The notes under the pieces are model-generated. The model ran no database searches and was not told the DNA's origin. It saw only the letters and a program-made list of their open reading frames with translations. Source: Usitatibacter palustris (GTDB taxonomy: Bacteria; Pseudomonadota; Gammaproteobacteria; Burkholderiales; Usitatibacteraceae). From it: a stretch of 64,000 nucleotides of DNA. This document shows, piece by piece, positions 40,300 to 49,895 of the stretch. The stretch covers positions 868,001 to 932,000 of the forward strand of contig NZ_CP053073.1 in the NCBI RefSeq assembly GCF_013003985.1. The letters are read 5' to 3'. The position numbers were made by a program, and so were the translations under genes. Within the stretch, counting starts at the first letter, position 1, and the number at the start of each line of letters is the position of its first letter.

Positions 40300-42903
40300 C
40301 TAGGCGGAGACGATCTTCTCGAGGGAGGCCGCGATCCGCGCGCGGCCTTCGGGCGTTCCCAGCGCGGCGCCATTCATCACGAACGCATCCTCGGCGCGCG
40401 CGCCCAGCGTGGTGACGCGCGCGTCGATGAGGTTGAGCTCCTGCAGGTGCAGCTCGCGTGCGAGTGCGAGCAGCAGGCCCGGGCGGTCCGCGCAGCTCAC
40501 CGTGATCATCCAGCGGCCGGGGCGGCGATCCGGAGTGATCGTCACCTTCGGTTCGATCGGGAAGTGCTTCACCCAGCGTGAGACGCGTCCCGGGGAGGAA
40601 GACTCGGGCGGCCCTCCCGCGGCGATGCGCGCGACGAGGCCCGATTCGATCTTCTGCATGAGGTCGCGGTAATGCTCGCCAGTGGCGCGCGAGCGGGGCA
40701 GCACCTGGAAGCTGTCGAGCGCGAACCCGTGCGAGGTCGTGTAGATCTTCGCGGCGGCGACGTCGAACTGCATGCGCTCGAAGAAGCTGGTGATGCGCGC
40801 GAACACGCCGGGTTGGTCGGCGGCGTAGACCATCACCTGCAGGCCTTCCCCGATCGGCGACAGGCGCGCTCGCACGATCGGTGCATCCGGCGTCACGCGC
40901 GACCAGAGCGTGCGCGTGTGCCAGCCGATCTCGTTCGCCTCGAAGCGCTGGAAGTAGTGGTCGTCGAGCTGCTTCCAGAAATTCTCGTGGCGCCCCGGAT
41001 CGGGCACGTACTGCTGGAAGATCCGCAGCGCCTCGTCCTTCTTGCCCGCGACCCACGAATCCGCGAAGTCGGCTTCGCCGCGAAGCACGCGGCGCGTGAT
41101 CTTGAAGAGGTCCTCGAGCAGCTTGCCCTTCCACGCATTCCACACCGCGGGACTCGTGCCGCGGATGTCGGCGACGGTGAGGATGTAGATCGCGGTGAGC
41201 GTGCGTTCGTCCTTCACGAGGGTCGCGAACTGCGAGATCACTTCCGGGTCCGAGATGTCCTGCTTCTGCGCGGTGGCCGACATGACGAGGTGCTGCTCGA
41301 CGAGCCACGTGACCAGATCGATGTCGGGCTTCGAGAGGCCGTGTTCCTTGCAGAACCGCGCCGCGTCGCGCATGCCGAGCGTCGAGTGATCGCCGCCGCG
41401 CCCCTTCGCGATGTCATGGAAGAGGGCGGCGAGGTAGAGGACTTCGGGCCGGGCGAACTCCTGCATGAGCTGCGACAGGAACGGGTACTCGTGGTCGAAC
41501 TTCCTCCGCGCGAAGCGCCGCAGGTTCCGCAGCACCATGAGGATGTGCTCGTCCACGGTGTAGACGTGGAAGAGGTCGTGCTGCATCTGGCCCACGATGC
41601 GGCCGAACGCGGGAAGGTAGCGGCCGAGCACGCCGTAGCGGCTCATCCGGCGTAGCGTCCACGTCAGGCGGTCGGAGCGCAGGATCTCCATGAAGAGCCG
41701 GCGGTTCTCGGGCTCCTCGCGGAATGACCGGTCGATGCGCGGCAAGGCCCTGGAGAGCGCGCGCAGCGTGTTGGCGGCGAGGCCCGCGATCTTGCGATCG
41801 TCCTGCAGCTTGCGGAATGTCTCGAAGATCTTGCCGGGCGAACGCTCGAAGAGGTCTTCGTCGCGAAGGGCCAGCGTGAAATTCGCGACCTCGAAGTCCT
41901 CGTCGATCTGCGTGACCTTGCGCTCGGACGCGGGCGTCACGTGGTCGAACAGGTTCGCGAGCAGGATCTGGTTGAAGCGCCAGATCGCCTTGGCCGCGAG
42001 GTAGTAGCGGCGCATCAGCAGGTCCGAGGGCGCCATCGCGCCCTTGCCCTTCAGCTTGAGCTGGCGCGCGATCTCGATCTGGTGATCGAAGACGATGCGG
42101 TCCTCGCGCCGGCCCGCGAGGTAGTGCAAGCGGATGCGAAGGTCGGTCTGCACGCGCTCGTTGATCGTGATGCTGGCCGCTTCGCGCGGCGTGATGATGC
42201 CCGCGGCCGCGAGCTCCTTCCACGATTGCCCCAGGCCCGCCGCGCGCGCGAGCCACAGCACCATCTGCAGGTCGCGCAGCCCTCCGGGGCTCTCCTTGAT
42301 GTTGGGCTCGAGGTTGTAGGCCGCATCCTGGAAGCGTTCATGGCGGCGCTTCTGCTCCTGGAACTTCGCCTCGAAGAACGCGCGCACGCTGCGCTGCTCG
42401 CGCAATCGCGTGTCGAGCGTGCGCATCAGCTCGGGATCACCCGCGATCTGGCGCGATTCGATCAGGCTCGTATCGACCGTCACGTCCTTCGCGGCTTCCT
42501 CGACGCATTCGGCGATCGTGCGCACGCTGTGGCCCGGCTCGAGGCCGCAATCCCAGAGCATGCCCACGAAGCGTTCGACCGCCGCGTCGGCCGTGCGGCC
42601 GTCGGGCAGCAGGACGAGGACATCGACGTCCGAGTGCGGAAAAAGCATGCCGCGGCCGTAGCCACCCACCCCGACGAGCGAGAGCGTGGGATCCGAGATG
42701 CATTCGGACCAGATGCGTTGCAGCAGGAGGTCAACGAAGGTGGCGTGCGCGGCGAGCAGGCGCTGCGGGTCGCCCCGGCGGAAGAATTTTTCGCGCAGCT
42801 CTTCGCGGCGCGCCTTGATCCAGCCACGCAGCTCGACCGGGGTGCTGCCCGCGCCGGTGCGCGGGGTGCGCGCCCGGGCGGGGGCGGCCGCCGAATCGCT
42901 CAT
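40300..42903 (-). CDS. glnD: PII uridylyltransferase / uridylyl-removing enzyme
   Basis: 867 residues. Nucleotidyltransferase domain with GGYGRGMLFPHSDVDVLVLL (about 79-98), a GlnD-specific linker (SPGGLRDLQMVLWLAR), HD hydrolase domain with ALFHDIAKGRGGDH near 490-503, and two C-terminal ACT domains (about 684 and 791 onward). It senses glutamine and uridylylates or deuridylylates PII proteins. It follows map by 16 bases on the same strand. Its TAG stop abuts the palindromic element. Confidence 0.96.
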   Translation of the reverse strand: MSDSAAAPARARTPRTGAGSTPVELRGWIKARREELREKFFRRGDPQRLLAAHATFVDLLLQRIWSECISDPTLSLVGVGGYGRGMLFPHSDVDVLVLLPDGRTADAAVERFVGMLWDCGLEPGHSVRTIAECVEEAAKDVTVDTSLIESRQIAGDPELMRTLDTRLREQRSVRAFFEAKFQEQKRRHERFQDAAYNLEPNIKESPGGLRDLQMVLWLARAAGLGQSWKELAAAGIITPREAASITINERVQTDLRIRLHYLAGRREDRIVFDHQIEIARQLKLKGKGAMAPSDLLMRRYYLAAKAIWRFNQILLANLFDHVTPASERKVTQIDEDFEVANFTLALRDEDLFERSPGKIFETFRKLQDDRKIAGLAANTLRALSRALPRIDRSFREEPENRRLFMEILRSDRLTWTLRRMSRYGVLGRYLPAFGRIVGQMQHDLFHVYTVDEHILMVLRNLRRFARRKFDHEYPFLSQLMQEFARPEVLYLAALFHDIAKGRGGDHSTLGMRDAARFCKEHGLSKPDIDLVTWLVEQHLVMSATAQKQDISDPEVISQFATLVKDERTLTAIYILTVADIRGTSPAVWNAWKGKLLEDLFKITRRVLRGEADFADSWVAGKKDEALRIFQQYVPDPGRHENFWKQLDDHYFQRFEANEIGWHTRTLWSRVTPDAPIVRARLSPIGEGLQVMVYAADQPGVFARITSFFERMQFDVAAAKIYTTSHGFALDSFQVLPRSRATGEHYRDLMQKIESGLVARIAAGGPPESSSPGRVSRWVKHFPIEPKVTITPDRRPGRWMITVSCADRPGLLLALARELHLQELNLIDARVTTLGARAEDAFVMNGAALGTPEGRARIAASLEKIVSA

Positions 42904-42919
42904 GGAACCGGGGGGTGAC

Positions 42920-43741
42920 TCAGGCGGTGATCGCCGAGCCCGTGCCGACGAAGGCCGGCGGCGGGGGCGAGCCCGCGGACACCGTGAGGACCTCGAAGCC
43001 GTCCTCGGTGACCGCGCACGTGTGCTCCCACTGCGCCGAAAGGCTGTGGTCGCGCGTGACGATGGTCCAGCCGTCGCCGAGCTGGCGGATATCGCGCTTG
43101 CCGGCGTTCACCATCGGCTCGACGGTGAAGATCATGCCCTTCTTGAGCTCCACGCCCTGGCCGGCGCGGCCGTAATGGAGCACCTGGGGCTCTTCGTGGA
43201 AGCGCTTGCCGATGCCGTGGCCGCAGAACTCGCGAACGATGCTGTAGCCCTTGCCCTCGGCGTGCTTCTGGATCGCGGCACCCACGTCGCCCAGCGTGGC
43301 GCCCGGGCGCAGCAGCGCGATGCCCTGCCACATGGCCTCGTAGGTGGTCTCGCAAAGGCGCTTGGCCTGGATGGACGGTTCGCCCACGTAGAACATGCGG
43401 CTCGTGTCCCCGTGCCAGCCGTCCTTGATCACCGTGATGTCGATGTTCACGATGTCGCCGGCCTTGAGGACCTTGTCGCCGGGGATGCCGTGGCAGACCT
43501 GGTGGTTCACCGAGGTGCAGATCGAGGCCGGGTAGGGCCGATGGCCGGGCGGGGCGTAATTGAGGGTGGCGGGCACCGTCCCCTGCACCTTGACCATGTA
43601 GTCGTGGCAGAGGGTGTCGAGCTGGAGGGTGGTGACGCCCGGCTTGACATGAGGGGTCACGAAATCGAGCACTTCGGCCGCGAGGCGGCCGGCGATGCGC
43701 ATCTTCGCGAGCTCTTCGGGCGTCTTGAAAGTGATGGCCAA
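42920..43741 (-). CDS. map: type I methionine aminopeptidase
   Basis: 273 residues. YAPPGHRPYPASICTSVN, VNIDITVIKDGWHGDTSRMF, VREFCGHGIGKRFHEEP and MIFTVEPMV carry the five metal ligands. Map removes initiator Met. The only sensible start is TTG at 43741 (LAITFKTPEELAKMRIAGR), with AGGA about 10 bases upstream; a GTG at 43855 would run through the rpsB promoter. Divergent from rpsB. Confidence 0.95.
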   Translation of the reverse strand: MAITFKTPEELAKMRIAGRLAAEVLDFVTPHVKPGVTTLQLDTLCHDYMVKVQGTVPATLNYAPPGHRPYPASICTSVNHQVCHGIPGDKVLKAGDIVNIDITVIKDGWHGDTSRMFYVGEPSIQAKRLCETTYEAMWQGIALLRPGATLGDVGAAIQKHAEGKGYSIVREFCGHGIGKRFHEEPQVLHYGRAGQGVELKKGMIFTVEPMVNAGKRDIRQLGDGWTIVTRDHSLSAQWEHTCAVTEDGFEVLTVSAGSPPPPAFVGTGSAITA

Positions 43742-43768
43742 GGTCGTACGTTCCTGGAGGGTCTGCGA

Positions 43769-43774
43769 ATTATA
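43769..43774 (-). promoter_or_regulatory. candidate -10 box for map-glnD
   Basis: TATAAT on the minus strand, 28 bases before the TTG start of map, which leaves a leader of about 20 bases. No clear -35 hexamer is visible upstream. It is back to back with the rpsB promoter. Confidence 0.45.
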
Positions 43775-43806
43775 CCGCCGGGGTCCCCTGCGGGAGGCAG
43801 AACTGT

Positions 43807-43836
43807 TTGAAAAATGGGGTGTTTTTCGGCTATAAT
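43807..43836 (+). promoter_or_regulatory. sigma-70 promoter of rpsB
   Basis: TTGAAA (43807-43812) and TATAAT (43831-43836) separated by 18 bases, the best promoter match in the window. Transcription should start near 43843, leaving a leader of about 150 bases before rpsB. It would drive the long rpsB-to-TrmH operon. Confidence 0.8.
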
Positions 43837-43842
43837 CTTGGG

Positions 43843-43993
43843 CTAGCTGGGGCACGAAGGGTTGTCCTTCAAGACCGGCTAAATCCGCACCCCGCCCTAA
43901 GGCTAAGGTGCTCTGAGTTCGATCGAACGACAGGGTCGAGTTCCGGGGCTAACAGGCGGGGGAGGTACAACCTTAACCGTGAAGGAGTAGTAC
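43843..43993 (+). promoter_or_regulatory. rpsB 5' leader, probable S2-responsive regulatory RNA
   Basis: About 150 untranslated bases between the promoter and the rpsB start. It contains the 12-bp palindrome GTTCGATCGAAC (43917-43928), GC-rich blocks (GGGGCACGAAGG, CACCCCGCCC, CAGGCGGGGGAGG) that can pair, and AAGGAG 8 bases before the ATG. In gammaproteobacteria S2 represses rpsB-tsf through a structured leader; a similar role here is inferred from position and length. Confidence 0.5.
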
Positions 43994-44740
43994 ATGTCTG
44001 TGACCATGCGCCAGATGCTGGAGGCCGGCGTCCACTTCGGCCACCAAACGCGCTTCTGGAACCCGAAGATGGATCCGTATATCTTCGGCGCCCGCAACAA
44101 GATCCACATCATCAACCTCGAGAAGTCGCTTCCGATGTACCAGGAAGCGCTCAAGTACGTGCGTCAAGTGACCTCGAACAAGGGCAAGATCCTGTTCGTC
44201 GGCACCAAGCGCCAGGCCCGCGAGATCGTGAAGGAAGAAGCCATCCGCGCCGGCGCCCCGTACGTCGACTACCGCTGGCTCGGCGGCATGCTCACGAACT
44301 TCAAGACCGTGAAAGCGTCCATCAAGCGTCTGCAGGACATGGACCAGATGGTCGTCGACAACACGATCGAGAAGCTCTCCAAGAAGGAACAGCTCAACTT
44401 CACGCGCGAACGCGAGAAGCTCGAACGCTCGCTTGGCGGCATCAAGGACATGGGCGGCGTGCCCGATGCGCTCTTCGTGATCGACGTGGGCTTCCACAAG
44501 ATCGCGGTGACGGAAGCCAAGAAGCTCGGCATTCCCATCGTCGGCGTGGTCGATACCAACAATTCGCTCGACGGCATCAACTACATCATCCCGGGCAACG
44601 ACGACTCGACGCGCGCCATCCGCCTGTACGCCCGCGGCGTGGCCGATGCGATCCTCGAGGGTCGCAGCCAGGTCATCACCGAAATGGTCGCACCCGCCTC
44701 CGAAGACTTCGTCGAAGTCGAAGAGGCCGAAAAGGCTTAA
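43994..44740 (+). CDS. rpsB: 30S ribosomal protein S2
   Basis: 248 residues. [54 protein letters not shown] and [19 protein letters not shown] are S2 signatures. It joins the small subunit late and helps S1 bind. First gene of the long operon; preceded by a structured leader and followed by a terminator/attenuator before tsf. Slightly acidic C-terminal tail (EVEEAEKA). Confidence 0.98.
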   Translation: MSVTMRQMLEAGVHFGHQTRFWNPKMDPYIFGARNKIHIINLEKSLPMYQEALKYVRQVTSNKGKILFVGTKRQAREIVKEEAIRAGAPYVDYRWLGGMLTNFKTVKASIKRLQDMDQMVVDNTIEKLSKKEQLNFTREREKLERSLGGIKDMGGVPDALFVIDVGFHKIAVTEAKKLGIPIVGVVDTNNSLDGINYIIPGNDDSTRAIRLYARGVADAILEGRSQVITEMVAPASEDFVEVEEAEKA

Positions 44741-44765
44741 CGGGTCCCGTGAGGGATCCCGACAA

Positions 44766-44793
44766 GAAAAAGGGGCGGTCTTGCCCCTTTTTC
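44766..44793 (+). terminator. intrinsic terminator/attenuator between rpsB and tsf
   Basis: GAAAAAGGGGC (44766-44776) pairs perfectly with GCCCCTTTTTC (44783-44793) across a 6-base loop, an 11-bp stem ending in a T run. A second, bulged hairpin (CGGGTCCC/GGGATCCCG) lies just upstream at about 44741-44761. As tsf and the rest of the operon lie downstream with no obvious new promoter, this is likely a partial terminator that lowers distal expression relative to S2. Confidence 0.75.
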
Positions 44794-44821
44794 GCATGTG
44801 AATCGGAATTGGAGAACGGCA

Positions 44822-45703
44822 ATGGCGGAAATCACCGCAGGATTGGTCAAGGAACTGCGCGAGCTCACCGGGCTCGGCATGATGGAATGCAAGAAGGCGC
44901 TGGAAGAAGCCGGCGGTGACATCAAGAAGGCCGAGGAGCTGCTGCGCATCAAGAGCGGCGCGAAGGCGAGCAAGGCCGCCGGGCGTGTCGCGGCCGATGG
45001 CGCGATCGGTTCGTACCTGTCGCCCGATGCCAAGCTCGGCGCCCTGGTCGAGGTGAACGCCGAGACCGACTTCGTCGCGAAGAACCCGGATTTCGAAAGC
45101 TTCACCAAGGACGTGGCGAAGCTCGTGGCCGAAAAGAGCCCGGCCGATGTCGCTGCACTGTCGGCACTCTCGATTGGCGGCGAGACCGTCGAATCGCTGC
45201 GCCAGAAGCTCGTGCAGAAGATCGGCGAGAACATCAACGTGCGCCGCTTCGAGCGCATCCAGTCCAACGGCAAGGTGATCTCGTACATCCACCCGGGCGC
45301 CAAGGTCGCGGTGCTGGTGGACCTCGAGGGTGACGAGGCCGTGGCGAAGGATGTCGCGATGCACATTGCCTTCGCGAAGCCCCAGTTCTTCACGAAGGAC
45401 CAGGTGAACCCTGACGTCGTCGCCGCCGAGCGCAAGGTGATCGAGGCGCGCGCGGCCGAATCCGGGAAGCCGCCGGAAATCGTCGCGAAGATGGTCGAGG
45501 GCGGCATCAACAAGTTCGTGGGCGAAATCACGCTGCTCGGCCAGCCGTTCGTGAAGGACGACAAGCAGACCGTGCAGAAGATGCTCGACGCGAACAAGGC
45601 GAAGCTCCACGGCTACCGCTACCTCGTGGTGGGCCAGGGCATCGAGAAGAAGCAGACCGACTTCGCGGCCGAAGTGGCGGCGATGTCCAAGGGAAACGGC
45701 TGA
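44822..45703 (+). CDS. tsf: translation elongation factor Ts
   Basis: 293 residues. [33 protein letters not shown] is the conserved EF-Ts N-terminus, and [13 protein letters not shown] the second signature. EF-Ts recycles EF-Tu-GDP. I took ATG 44822, preceded by GGAG, rather than the in-frame ATG at 44798. pyrH follows after two bases. Confidence 0.98.
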   Translation: MAEITAGLVKELRELTGLGMMECKKALEEAGGDIKKAEELLRIKSGAKASKAAGRVAADGAIGSYLSPDAKLGALVEVNAETDFVAKNPDFESFTKDVAKLVAEKSPADVAALSALSIGGETVESLRQKLVQKIGENINVRRFERIQSNGKVISYIHPGAKVAVLVDLEGDEAVAKDVAMHIAFAKPQFFTKDQVNPDVVAAERKVIEARAAESGKPPEIVAKMVEGGINKFVGEITLLGQPFVKDDKQTVQKMLDANKAKLHGYRYLVVGQGIEKKQTDFAAEVAAMSKGNG

Positions 45704-45705
45704 GC

Positions 45706-46422
45706 ATGTCGACGCCGGCCTACTCGCGCGTCCTCCTCAAGCTCAGCGGCGAAGCGCTGATGGGCGACGATGCCTTCGGCATCAACCGGGCGACGGTCGA
45801 GAAGATCGTCGCGCAGGTGAAGGAGGTCGCGGAGATGGGCGTGCAGATCGCCATCGTGATCGGCGGCGGCAACATCTTCCGCGGGGTCTCGCAAGGGGCC
45901 GCCGGGATGGACCGCGCGAATGCCGACTACATGGGCATGCTGGCCACGGTCATCAACGCGATCGCCCTGGGCGACGCGATGAACCGCGGCGGCCTGATCG
46001 CGCGCGTGCAATCCGCGCTCAGCATCGAGCCCGTGGTCGAGCCCTACATCCGCGGCAAGGCCATTCGCTACCTCGAAGAAGGCAAGGTCGTGATCTTCGC
46101 GGCCGGCACCGGCAACCCGTTCTTCACGACGGACACCGCCGCCGCACTGCGCGGCCGCGAGGTCGAGGCGCAGATCGTGCTGAAGGCCACGAAGGTCGAC
46201 GGCGTGTACACGGCCGACCCGATGAAGGACAAGACGGCGACGCGTTATCACAAGATCACCTTCGACGAGGCGTTCGTGAAGAACCTGAAGGTGATGGACG
46301 CGACGGCGCTGGCACTTTGCCGCGACCAGAAGCTGCCGATCAACGTCTTCTCGATCTTCAAAGAGGGCGGCCTGAAGCGCGTGATCATGGGTGAGGACGA
46401 AGGTACCTTGGTTCATAACTGA
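45706..46422 (+). CDS. pyrH: UMP kinase
   Basis: 238 residues of the amino-acid-kinase fold: [62 protein letters not shown] and [13 protein letters not shown]. PyrH phosphorylates UMP, is activated by GTP and inhibited by UTP. It lies between tsf and frr, the standard bacterial order. Confidence 0.98.
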   Translation: MSTPAYSRVLLKLSGEALMGDDAFGINRATVEKIVAQVKEVAEMGVQIAIVIGGGNIFRGVSQGAAGMDRANADYMGMLATVINAIALGDAMNRGGLIARVQSALSIEPVVEPYIRGKAIRYLEEGKVVIFAAGTGNPFFTTDTAAALRGREVEAQIVLKATKVDGVYTADPMKDKTATRYHKITFDEAFVKNLKVMDATALALCRDQKLPINVFSIFKEGGLKRVIMGEDEGTLVHN

Positions 46423-46441
46423 GGCGACGAGGAGGGTGGAG

Positions 46442-47008
46442 ATGGCTGGTTCGATTGCCGAGATCAAGAAGCAGGCGACCGAGAAGATGGCGAAGTCGGT
46501 CGACACGCTCAAGCACGACCTCGCCAAGGTCCGCACGGGGCGGGCGCACGCGGGGCTGCTCGATCACCTGCGCGTGGACTACTACGGCACCGAGATGCCG
46601 ATCAACCAGGTGGCCAACATCACGCTCTCGGATGCGCGCACGATCTCCGTGCAGCCCTGGGAAAAGAAGATGGTCCAGATCGTCGAGAAGGCGATCCGCG
46701 ACTCCGACCTCGGCGTGAACCCCGCCACCTCCGGCGACATGATCCGCGTGCCCATGCCTGCGCTCACGGAAGAGCGCCGCAAGGAGCTCACGAAGATCGT
46801 GAAGCACGAGGGCGAGAACGCGAAGGTCGCGGTACGCAACATCCGCCGCGACGCGAACACCCACCTCAAGGCCCTGCTCAAGGAGAGCGAGGTCTCCGAG
46901 GACGAGGAGAAGCGCGCGCAGGACGAGGTCCAGAAGATGACCGACAAGTCGATCGCGGACATCGACAAGCTCGTCGGCGACAAGGAAAAGGAACTGATGG
47001 CCGTCTAA
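46442..47008 (+). CDS. frr: ribosome recycling factor
   Basis: 188 residues. [71 protein letters not shown] and the helical C-terminus match RRF, which splits post-termination ribosomes with EF-G. GGAGGGTGGAG lies right before the ATG, deciding 46442 over 46391. Confidence 0.98.
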   Translation: MAGSIAEIKKQATEKMAKSVDTLKHDLAKVRTGRAHAGLLDHLRVDYYGTEMPINQVANITLSDARTISVQPWEKKMVQIVEKAIRDSDLGVNPATSGDMIRVPMPALTEERRKELTKIVKHEGENAKVAVRNIRRDANTHLKALLKESEVSEDEEKRAQDEVQKMTDKSIADIDKLVGDKEKELMAV

Positions 47009-47029
47009 GGCCATCGCCGGACCGCCCCG

Positions 47030-47797
47030 ATGGCCGAGTTCGAAAGCTCCACGCAGGCAGTGCCCGAAACGGGCGTGGTGCCGCGCCACGTCGCGATCAT
47101 CATGGACGGCAACGGCCGCTGGGCGAAGAAGCGATTCCTGCCGCGCGTCGCCGGTCACCGCAAGGGCGTGGAAACGGTGCGCGACGTGGTCAAGTCGTGC
47201 ATCAAGAGCGGCGTGGAGTACCTCACGCTCTTCGCGTTCTCCAGCGAGAACTGGCGCCGCCCGCCCGAGGAAGTCTCCTTCCTCATGCAGCTCTTCCTGC
47301 GTTCGCTCGAGAACGAGGTCGAGAAACTCCATTCGAACGGCATCCGCTTCAAGGTGATCGGCGAGATCGACGCGTTCGACCCGCGCATCGTGGAACTCAT
47401 CCGCCGCGCCGAAACGCTCACGCAGGACAACCGCCGCCTCACGCTCACCGTCGCCGCGAACTATGGCGGCCGCTGGGACGTCCTCAACGCCGCCAACCGC
47501 GCGCGCCAGGACGATCCGCACGCACCCATCACGGAAGAGCGCCTCGCGCCCTACCTCTCGATGAGCTACGCGCCCGAGCCCGACCTCTTCATCCGCACAG
47601 GCGGCGAGCAGCGCGTGTCCAATTTCCTGCTGTGGCAGCTCGCCTACACCGAGTTCTATTTCACCGATGCGCTGTGGCCCGATTTCGGCGCCGAGGCGCT
47701 CGAGACGGCGTTCAACTCGTACCGGCGGCGCGAACGGCGCTTCGGCCGGACCAGCGAACAGCTCGCGGAAGACGAGCCGATGCCGCGGGTTGGCTGA
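47030..47797 (+). CDS. uppS: undecaprenyl diphosphate synthase
   Basis: 255 residues. The cis-prenyltransferase signature is [12 protein letters not shown] (catalytic Asp26), with [11 protein letters not shown] and [28 protein letters not shown]. It makes the C55 lipid carrier for peptidoglycan and O-antigen. First of three lipid genes (uppS-cdsA-dxr) in the operon. Confidence 0.97.
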   Translation: MAEFESSTQAVPETGVVPRHVAIIMDGNGRWAKKRFLPRVAGHRKGVETVRDVVKSCIKSGVEYLTLFAFSSENWRRPPEEVSFLMQLFLRSLENEVEKLHSNGIRFKVIGEIDAFDPRIVELIRRAETLTQDNRRLTLTVAANYGGRWDVLNAANRARQDDPHAPITEERLAPYLSMSYAPEPDLFIRTGGEQRVSNFLLWQLAYTEFYFTDALWPDFGAEALETAFNSYRRRERRFGRTSEQLAEDEPMPRVG

Positions 47798-47809
47798 GCG
47801 GCGCCCGCG

Positions 47810-48631
47810 ATGCTGCGCACGCGCGTCATCACCGCCGTTGCCGTGCTGCCCGTCGTCCTGGGCATGCTCGCCTGGGCGCCGCACTGGCTCTGGGCCGGAT
47901 TCGCCGCGCTGATCGCGCTCGTCGGCTGCTGGGAGTGGTCGCGCATGTGCGGGCTCGCCACCACCGCGCAACGCGGATTCCTCGTCTTCTCCGGCACGAT
48001 CGCCGGCACGCTCGTCGCGCTCTACGTTGTCTCCCCCGGCCAGCTCTACCCGGCCGTCGCGCTGGCACTGCTGTGGCTCGCCGCGGCGTTCTGGGTAGTC
48101 GCCGTGCCGGTGTGGCTCGCGAAGAAGCTTCGCCCCGCGCCCTGGACGCTCGCGTTCGCCGGCTGGATCACGCTGTGGCCGATGTGGGTCGCGCTCGTGG
48201 ATCTCCGCGATCGCGGCCGCTGGCTGCTGCTCGCCGCCGCGCTCATCGTGTGGATCGCCGACATCGCCGCGTACTTCGCGGGACGCCGCTTCGGCAAGAA
48301 CAAGCTCGCACCCGCGATCAGCCCGGGCAAGACCTGGGAAGGCGTCTACGGCGCGCTCGCGGGTGTGCTCGCCTACGGCCTCGTGCTGCTCGTGTGGTCC
48401 ACGGGCAGCGTCGCCCCGACCTCGTGGTGGATCGTCTTCCTCACCGCGCTCCTCGCGCTGACCGCGGCCTCGATCATCGGTGATCTCTATGAATCGTGGA
48501 TCAAGCGCGGCGCGGGCGTGAAGGATTCGAGCAACCTGCTGCCGGGCCATGGCGGCGTGCTTGATCGCATCGATGCGCTTTGCTCGACGCTGCCGCTCGC
48601 CGCGTTGCTAGTGTCGTACAAGGGCGTTTGA
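47810..48631 (+). CDS. cdsA: phosphatidate cytidylyltransferase
   Basis: 273 residues, about eight membrane segments. The C-terminal CdsA signature is SWIKRGAGVKDSSNLLPGHGGVLDRIDAL (conserved KRxxxxKD and GHGGxxDRxD). It makes CDP-diacylglycerol for phospholipids. It is followed by a 34-base gap filled by the dispersed repeat at 48639-48670. Confidence 0.96.
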   Translation: MLRTRVITAVAVLPVVLGMLAWAPHWLWAGFAALIALVGCWEWSRMCGLATTAQRGFLVFSGTIAGTLVALYVVSPGQLYPAVALALLWLAAAFWVVAVPVWLAKKLRPAPWTLAFAGWITLWPMWVALVDLRDRGRWLLLAAALIVWIADIAAYFAGRRFGKNKLAPAISPGKTWEGVYGALAGVLAYGLVLLVWSTGSVAPTSWWIVFLTALLALTAASIIGDLYESWIKRGAGVKDSSNLLPGHGGVLDRIDALCSTLPLAALLVSYKGV

Positions 48632-48638
48632 GATCATG

Positions 48639-48670
48639 TCCGCAGATAAACGCCGATAAACGCAGATGAA
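48639..48670 (+). repeat. dispersed 32-bp repeat at the cdsA-dxr junction
   Basis: TCCGCAGATAAACGC followed by CGATAAACGCAGATGAA; identical but for one base to 59005-59036, and inverted at 59114-59144. The ATG of dxr is inside the repeat (ACGCAGATGAA). No Shine-Dalgarno sequence is seen in it. The unit is built from a repeated GATAAACGC step. Confidence 0.9.
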
Positions 48671-49895
48671 AAAAAGACTGGCGATACTCGGCTCCACCGG
48701 CTCCATCGGCGCGAACACGCTCGATGTGGTGGCGCGCCACCCCGATCGCTACGAAGTCGTGGCACTCGCCGCCGGAAAGAACGACGCGAAGCTCCTCGCG
48801 CAGTGCGCGGAGCACAAACCGAAGTACGCAGTGCTCGCCGACGAGCAGGGCGCGGAGCGCCTGCGCGCGGCCCTGAAGGAACGCGGCCTCGACACCGAAG
48901 TGCTGCAAGGCCCCGACAAGCTCGAGCGCGTCGCGACACTTCCCGAGGTCGATGCCGTGATGGCGGCGATCGTCGGTGCGGCCGGGTTGCCCTCGACCAT
49001 CGCGGCCGCGCGCGCGGGCAAGCAGGTGCTGCTCGCCAACAAGGAAGCGCTGGTCATGTCCGGCCCGCTCTTCATGCGCGCGGTGGCCGAAGGTGGGGCG
49101 ACGCTGCTCCCGGTCGACAGCGAACACTCGGCGATCTTCCAATCGCTCCCGCGGGGATTCGCGTGCGGGCGCGCGGGCGAGATCGAGCGTGCCGGCGTGC
49201 GCCGCATCCTCCTCACCGCTTCCGGCGGTCCGTTCCGCACCACGCCGCCCGAGCGCCTCACGCACGTGACGCCCGAACAGGCGTGCGCGCATCCGAACTG
49301 GGTGATGGGCCGCAAGATCTCGGTCGATTCGGCCACGATGATGAACAAGGGCCTCGAAGTGATCGAGGCGCACTGGCTCTTCGCGAGCCCGCTCGCCGCC
49401 ATCGAAGTCGTGATCCATCCGCAGAGCGTGATCCACTCGATGGTCGAATATCACGACGGCTCGGTCGTGGCGCAGCTGGGCGCGCCCGACATGCGCACGC
49501 CGATCGCCTGCGCGCTCGCCTGGCCCGAACGCATCGCCTCGGGTGCCGAGCCGCTCGATTTCGCCACGGTGGGCCGCCTCGATTTCGAACCGCTCGACCC
49601 GGCGCGCTTTCCCTGCGTCGGCCTCGCCGCCGAAGCCATCGCGCAAGGCGGCACGGCACCGGCGGCGCTCAACGCCGCGAACGAGATCGCGGTCGAGGCT
49701 TTCCTCAACCGCCGCCTTAAATTCACCGACATCGCCCGCGTGATCGAGAACGCACTGGCCGAAGTCGCGGTCGAAGAGCTGCACGATCTGGACCAGGTCT
49801 ACGCCGCCGATCTCGAAGCACGCGCCTTTGCCACCCGTTCCATCGCCCGGCTCGCTCGCGGCGACGTTCTCGCCGCCGGACTACCCGTCAAATGA
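48666..49895 (+). CDS. dxr: 1-deoxy-D-xylulose 5-phosphate reductoisomerase
   Basis: 409 residues. [24 protein letters not shown] (NADPH site), [48 protein letters not shown] and [16 protein letters not shown] are family signatures. Dxr makes MEP, the committed step of the isoprenoid pathway feeding UppS. Its ATG lies in the dispersed repeat with no clear ribosome-binding site. Ends with ATGA overlap to rseP. Confidence 0.97.
   Translation: MKKRLAILGSTGSIGANTLDVVARHPDRYEVVALAAGKNDAKLLAQCAEHKPKYAVLADEQGAERLRAALKERGLDTEVLQGPDKLERVATLPEVDAVMAAIVGAAGLPSTIAAARAGKQVLLANKEALVMSGPLFMRAVAEGGATLLPVDSEHSAIFQSLPRGFACGRAGEIERAGVRRILLTASGGPFRTTPPERLTHVTPEQACAHPNWVMGRKISVDSATMMNKGLEVIEAHWLFASPLAAIEVVIHPQSVIHSMVEYHDGSVVAQLGAPDMRTPIACALAWPERIASGAEPLDFATVGRLDFEPLDPARFPCVGLAAEAIAQGGTAPAALNAANEIAVEAFLNRRLKFTDIARVIENALAEVAVEELHDLDQVYAADLEARAFATRSIARLARGDVLAAGLPVK

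Noticed and set aside
43742-43855. Longer map reading frame starting GTG at 43855
   Set aside because: The extra 38 codons cross the rpsB promoter and the map -10 box and encode nothing conserved.
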